This document shows positions 5,801 through 6,832 of a DNA stretch of 6,832 nucleotides, one piece after another. The position numbers and the translations under genes are program-made. The notes beneath the pieces were generated by a model. It did no database searches. It was not told the DNA's origin and was given only the letters and a program-made list of their open reading frames with translations. Within the stretch, counting starts at the first letter, position 1. Every line of letters begins with the position of its first letter. The DNA comes from Deltaproteobacteria bacterium (GTDB lineage: Bacteria; JAUYMQ01), in the NCBI GenBank assembly GCA_030698575.1, contig JAUYMQ010000325.1, forward strand, positions 1 to 6,832. The letters run 5' to 3'.

Positions 5801-6832
5801 CTCCTTAAGAAGGAAAGCTATCGCTCGATGTTCGGTGGCGACGCGGCGTGCATGGGCTGCGGCGAGAAGACGGCCATTCACCTCGTCTTCTCGGCGGTGA
5901 ACGCGCTCATGGGCCCGCGCGTGGCCCGTCAAGTGGTGCATCTCGATGATCTGATTGCCCGGCTGGACCGCAACGCCCGCGAGCTGCTCTCGGCCGACGC
6001 CGATCTCGAGAACCTCGATCAGCTCGACCTCGACAAGGCTGCCGTTCCGCTCGCGCCGGAGAAACGGGCGAAGGTCGACCAGCTGGCGCGGATGCTCCAC
6101 GACCTGAAGGATCTTCACTGGCGCTACATCGAGGGGCCCAGCGGCAAGGGGCGGGCGACGCTGGCCATCGCCAACTCGACGGGCTGCTCGTCGGTCTGGG
6201 GAAGCACCTATCCCTACAACCCCTACCCGTTCCCGTGGGTCAATCACCTGTTTCAGGACGCGCCCTCGATCGCCATCGGCATCTTCGAAGGGCAGATGCG
6301 GAAGATGGCCGACGGATTCATCGCGGTCCGCCGGGCTGAGCTGGAGCTGGCGGGCGAGTATGACCCCGAGGAGCACGAGCCGTTCTTCGAACGCTTCGAC
6401 TGGAGGCAGTTCACCGACGATGAGTTCGGCCTGTGTCCGCCGATCTTCGCGGTGGGGGGCGACGGTGCGATGCTCGACATCGGGTTCCAGAATCTCTCGC
6501 GCCTGCTGGCCTCGGGCAAGCCGATCCGGGTGGTTGTGCTCGACACGCAGGTGTATTCGAACACCGGCGGGCAGGCCTGCACGAGCGGATTCACCGGGCA
6601 GGTGTCGGACATGGCGGCCTGGGGCAATGCCCAGCACGGCAAGGAGGAGACCCGCAAAGAGCTCGCGCTGCTGGTCATGGCGCACCGGAACGCCTACGTC
6701 CTGCAGGGTTCGCAGGCCAACCCCTCCCATCTGCTGGCGGGCGTCATCCGCGGCCTCAAGGCGCGGCGCCCGGCGGTTTTCTCGCTCCACTGCCCCTGTC
6801 CGCCCGAGCATGGGCTGGCCGACGACGCGGCC
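2855..6832 (+). CDS. Single-chain pyruvate:ferredoxin oxidoreductase-type enzyme, unusually long, 3' end beyond the window
   Basis: The frame is open for 1326 codons to the last base. It follows the PFOR/NifJ domain order: domain I (about 24-250) with YPITPS (43-48), E79 and CRAMTKHAL (128-136); domain II (about 264-400) with YVIVGQGS (303-310) and FRPFP (338-342), then YSGCFGLGSRD near 410-420; gamma domain (about 490-720) with GGWGAITMGKN (500-510); a diverged EKR-like segment (763-785); ferredoxin motifs C786/789/792/796 and C921/924/927/931; and a thiamine diphosphate domain with CMGCGE (999-1004), TGCSS (1109-1113), GGDG (1201-1204) and YSNTGGQ (1234-1240). By analogy with Desulfovibrio africanus PFOR, T46, R129 and N1236 would bind the 2-oxoacid, E79 would contact the cofactor, and C999, C1002, C1111 and C1315 would hold the proximal cluster. 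Typical PFORs are about 1170-1200 residues; this one is already longer, owing to segments inserted at about 800-905 and 1005-1105. Pyruvate is the default substrate but is not proven. Three [4Fe-4S] clusters are predicted; it is cytoplasmic. Confidence 0.93.
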   Translation, partial: MKFGRLKSESAAPPRFPGVPSAVDGSEAVVAMETAASEAAGAYPITPSTQMGEGWAAAVAQGKLNVNGRRLLFFEPEGEHAAAAVTAGMSMVGLRATNFSSGQGIAYMHESLYAAVGKRLTYVLNVACRAMTKHALNVHAGHDDYHAVDDTGFFQLFAKNVQEIADLNLIAHRVAELSLNPGICAQDGFLTSHVIESIVLPEPDLVKAFLGDPADLIDSPTSSQKMVFGARRRRIPEMFDLDYPAMLGVVQNQDSYAQGVAAQRPFYFDHIVELTERAFDEYAALTGRRYTRASGYRIEDAEYVIVGQGSIVWNAEAVCDYLRDTKKLRVGVVNLTMFRPFPSDLLASLLRGKKAVTVLERVDQPLAADAPLLREIRVALAKAVENGRARGTVPHAGVPPLRSEEVPDFYSGCFGLGSRDVQAGELVAAVENMLPGGKQRRQFYLGIDFVRPGTQLPKLEIWQQELLAAYPHLPDLSIHAGEDVNLLPKRSVAIRIHSVGGWGAITMGKNLALTASELLGLHIKANPKYGSEKKGQPTTFYATLAPEAIRINAELRHVDVVLSPDPNVFRHSDPIAGLADGGVFVLQSERGPEEVWKNLPPATQRQIRARNIRIFMIDGFKIAAAEASEAEHRFRMQGAAFMGAFFRASPLLDGSGLDEARLFEGIRKQLAKKFGRLGERVVEDNLRVIRRGYEELQEVDYAALPDSRAELGSLPVMPTELDASHMAPGIGNAGRFWEQVGFLYRTGEDGIADPFAAISAIPAATSTIRDMTDMRFEVPEFIAENCTGCGRCWVQCPDAAIPGLVNSIEQLLEAAVAQHADGRTFERIRPVLRPLAREAQRLLAGPTRNIPAALSEAYTGVVERMGMDPERRAATDAEFAVIHAALADFPLAKTGPFFEVPESKEKGSGGLLSITVNPEACKGCNICVEVCPDGALITVKQDEAIVDRLRTNWALWERLPDTDDRYVNVLDLEEGIGVLSSLLLKKESYRSMFGGDAACMGCGEKTAIHLVFSAVNALMGPRVARQVVHLDDLIARLDRNARELLSADADLENLDQLDLDKAAVPLAPEKRAKVDQLARMLHDLKDLHWRYIEGPSGKGRATLAIANSTGCSSVWGSTYPYNPYPFPWVNHLFQDAPSIAIGIFEGQMRKMADGFIAVRRAELELAGEYDPEEHEPFFERFDWRQFTDDEFGLCPPIFAVGGDGAMLDIGFQNLSRLLASGKPIRVVVLDTQVYSNTGGQACTSGFTGQVSDMAAWGNAQHGKEETRKELALLVMAHRNAYVLQGSQANPSHLLAGVIRGLKARRPAVFSLHCPCPPEHGLADDAA

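Noticed and set aside
5786-5820. Possible frame break in the PFOR-type gene, because the proteins on either side looked like separate genes
   Set aside because: Translation continues in the same frame from the second ferredoxin motif through CMGCGE with no stop or shift, so it is one chain.
5795-6811. A 338-codon open frame on the minus strand
   Set aside because: It is the antisense shadow of the highly conserved thiamine diphosphate domain.

Overview
The window is GC-rich bacterial DNA, almost entirely coding on the + strand. It is the interior of one tightly packed operon for ferredoxin-linked 2-oxoacid metabolism. Every gene junction overlaps: three are 4-base ATGA stop/start overlaps (54-57, 2010-2013, 2855-2858) and one is an 11-base overlap (997-1007). 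There is no intergenic DNA and no visible promoter or terminator, and both ends cut through genes, so the operon extends in both directions. The gene content suggests an anaerobic or facultative high-GC bacterium; the phylum cannot be assigned from the sequence alone.

Layout: (1) bases 1-57, the last 18 codons of an upstream gene, probably the alpha subunit of a two-subunit 2-oxoacid:ferredoxin oxidoreductase; (2) 54-1007, the matching KorB-type beta subunit, with thiamine diphosphate motifs and four Cys positioned to hold one [4Fe-4S] cluster; (3) 997-2013, an unrecognised soluble, Ala-rich 338-residue protein; (4) 2010-2858, an RnfB-like protein with one membrane anchor, an intact Fe-S domain, an intact 2x[4Fe-4S] domain and a second ferredoxin-like domain that has lost most of its Cys; (5) 2855 to the window end, at least 1326 codons of a single-chain pyruvate:ferredoxin oxidoreductase (PFOR)-type enzyme, still open at the edge.

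How they may work together (inference): two different 2-oxoacid oxidoreductases are co-expressed with a membrane-anchored ferredoxin-like protein and an unknown partner. Both enzymes exchange electrons with low-potential ferredoxins, and the RnfB-like protein could be a shared electron relay at the membrane. The pair could act oxidatively (acyl-CoA formation) or reductively (pyruvate and 2-oxoglutarate synthesis); the sequence does not decide this. The points most worth following up are the unusually long PFOR-type chain with two extra helical segments beside its Fe-S clusters, the orphan RnfB with its degenerate C-terminal domain, and the unknown gene held between them.
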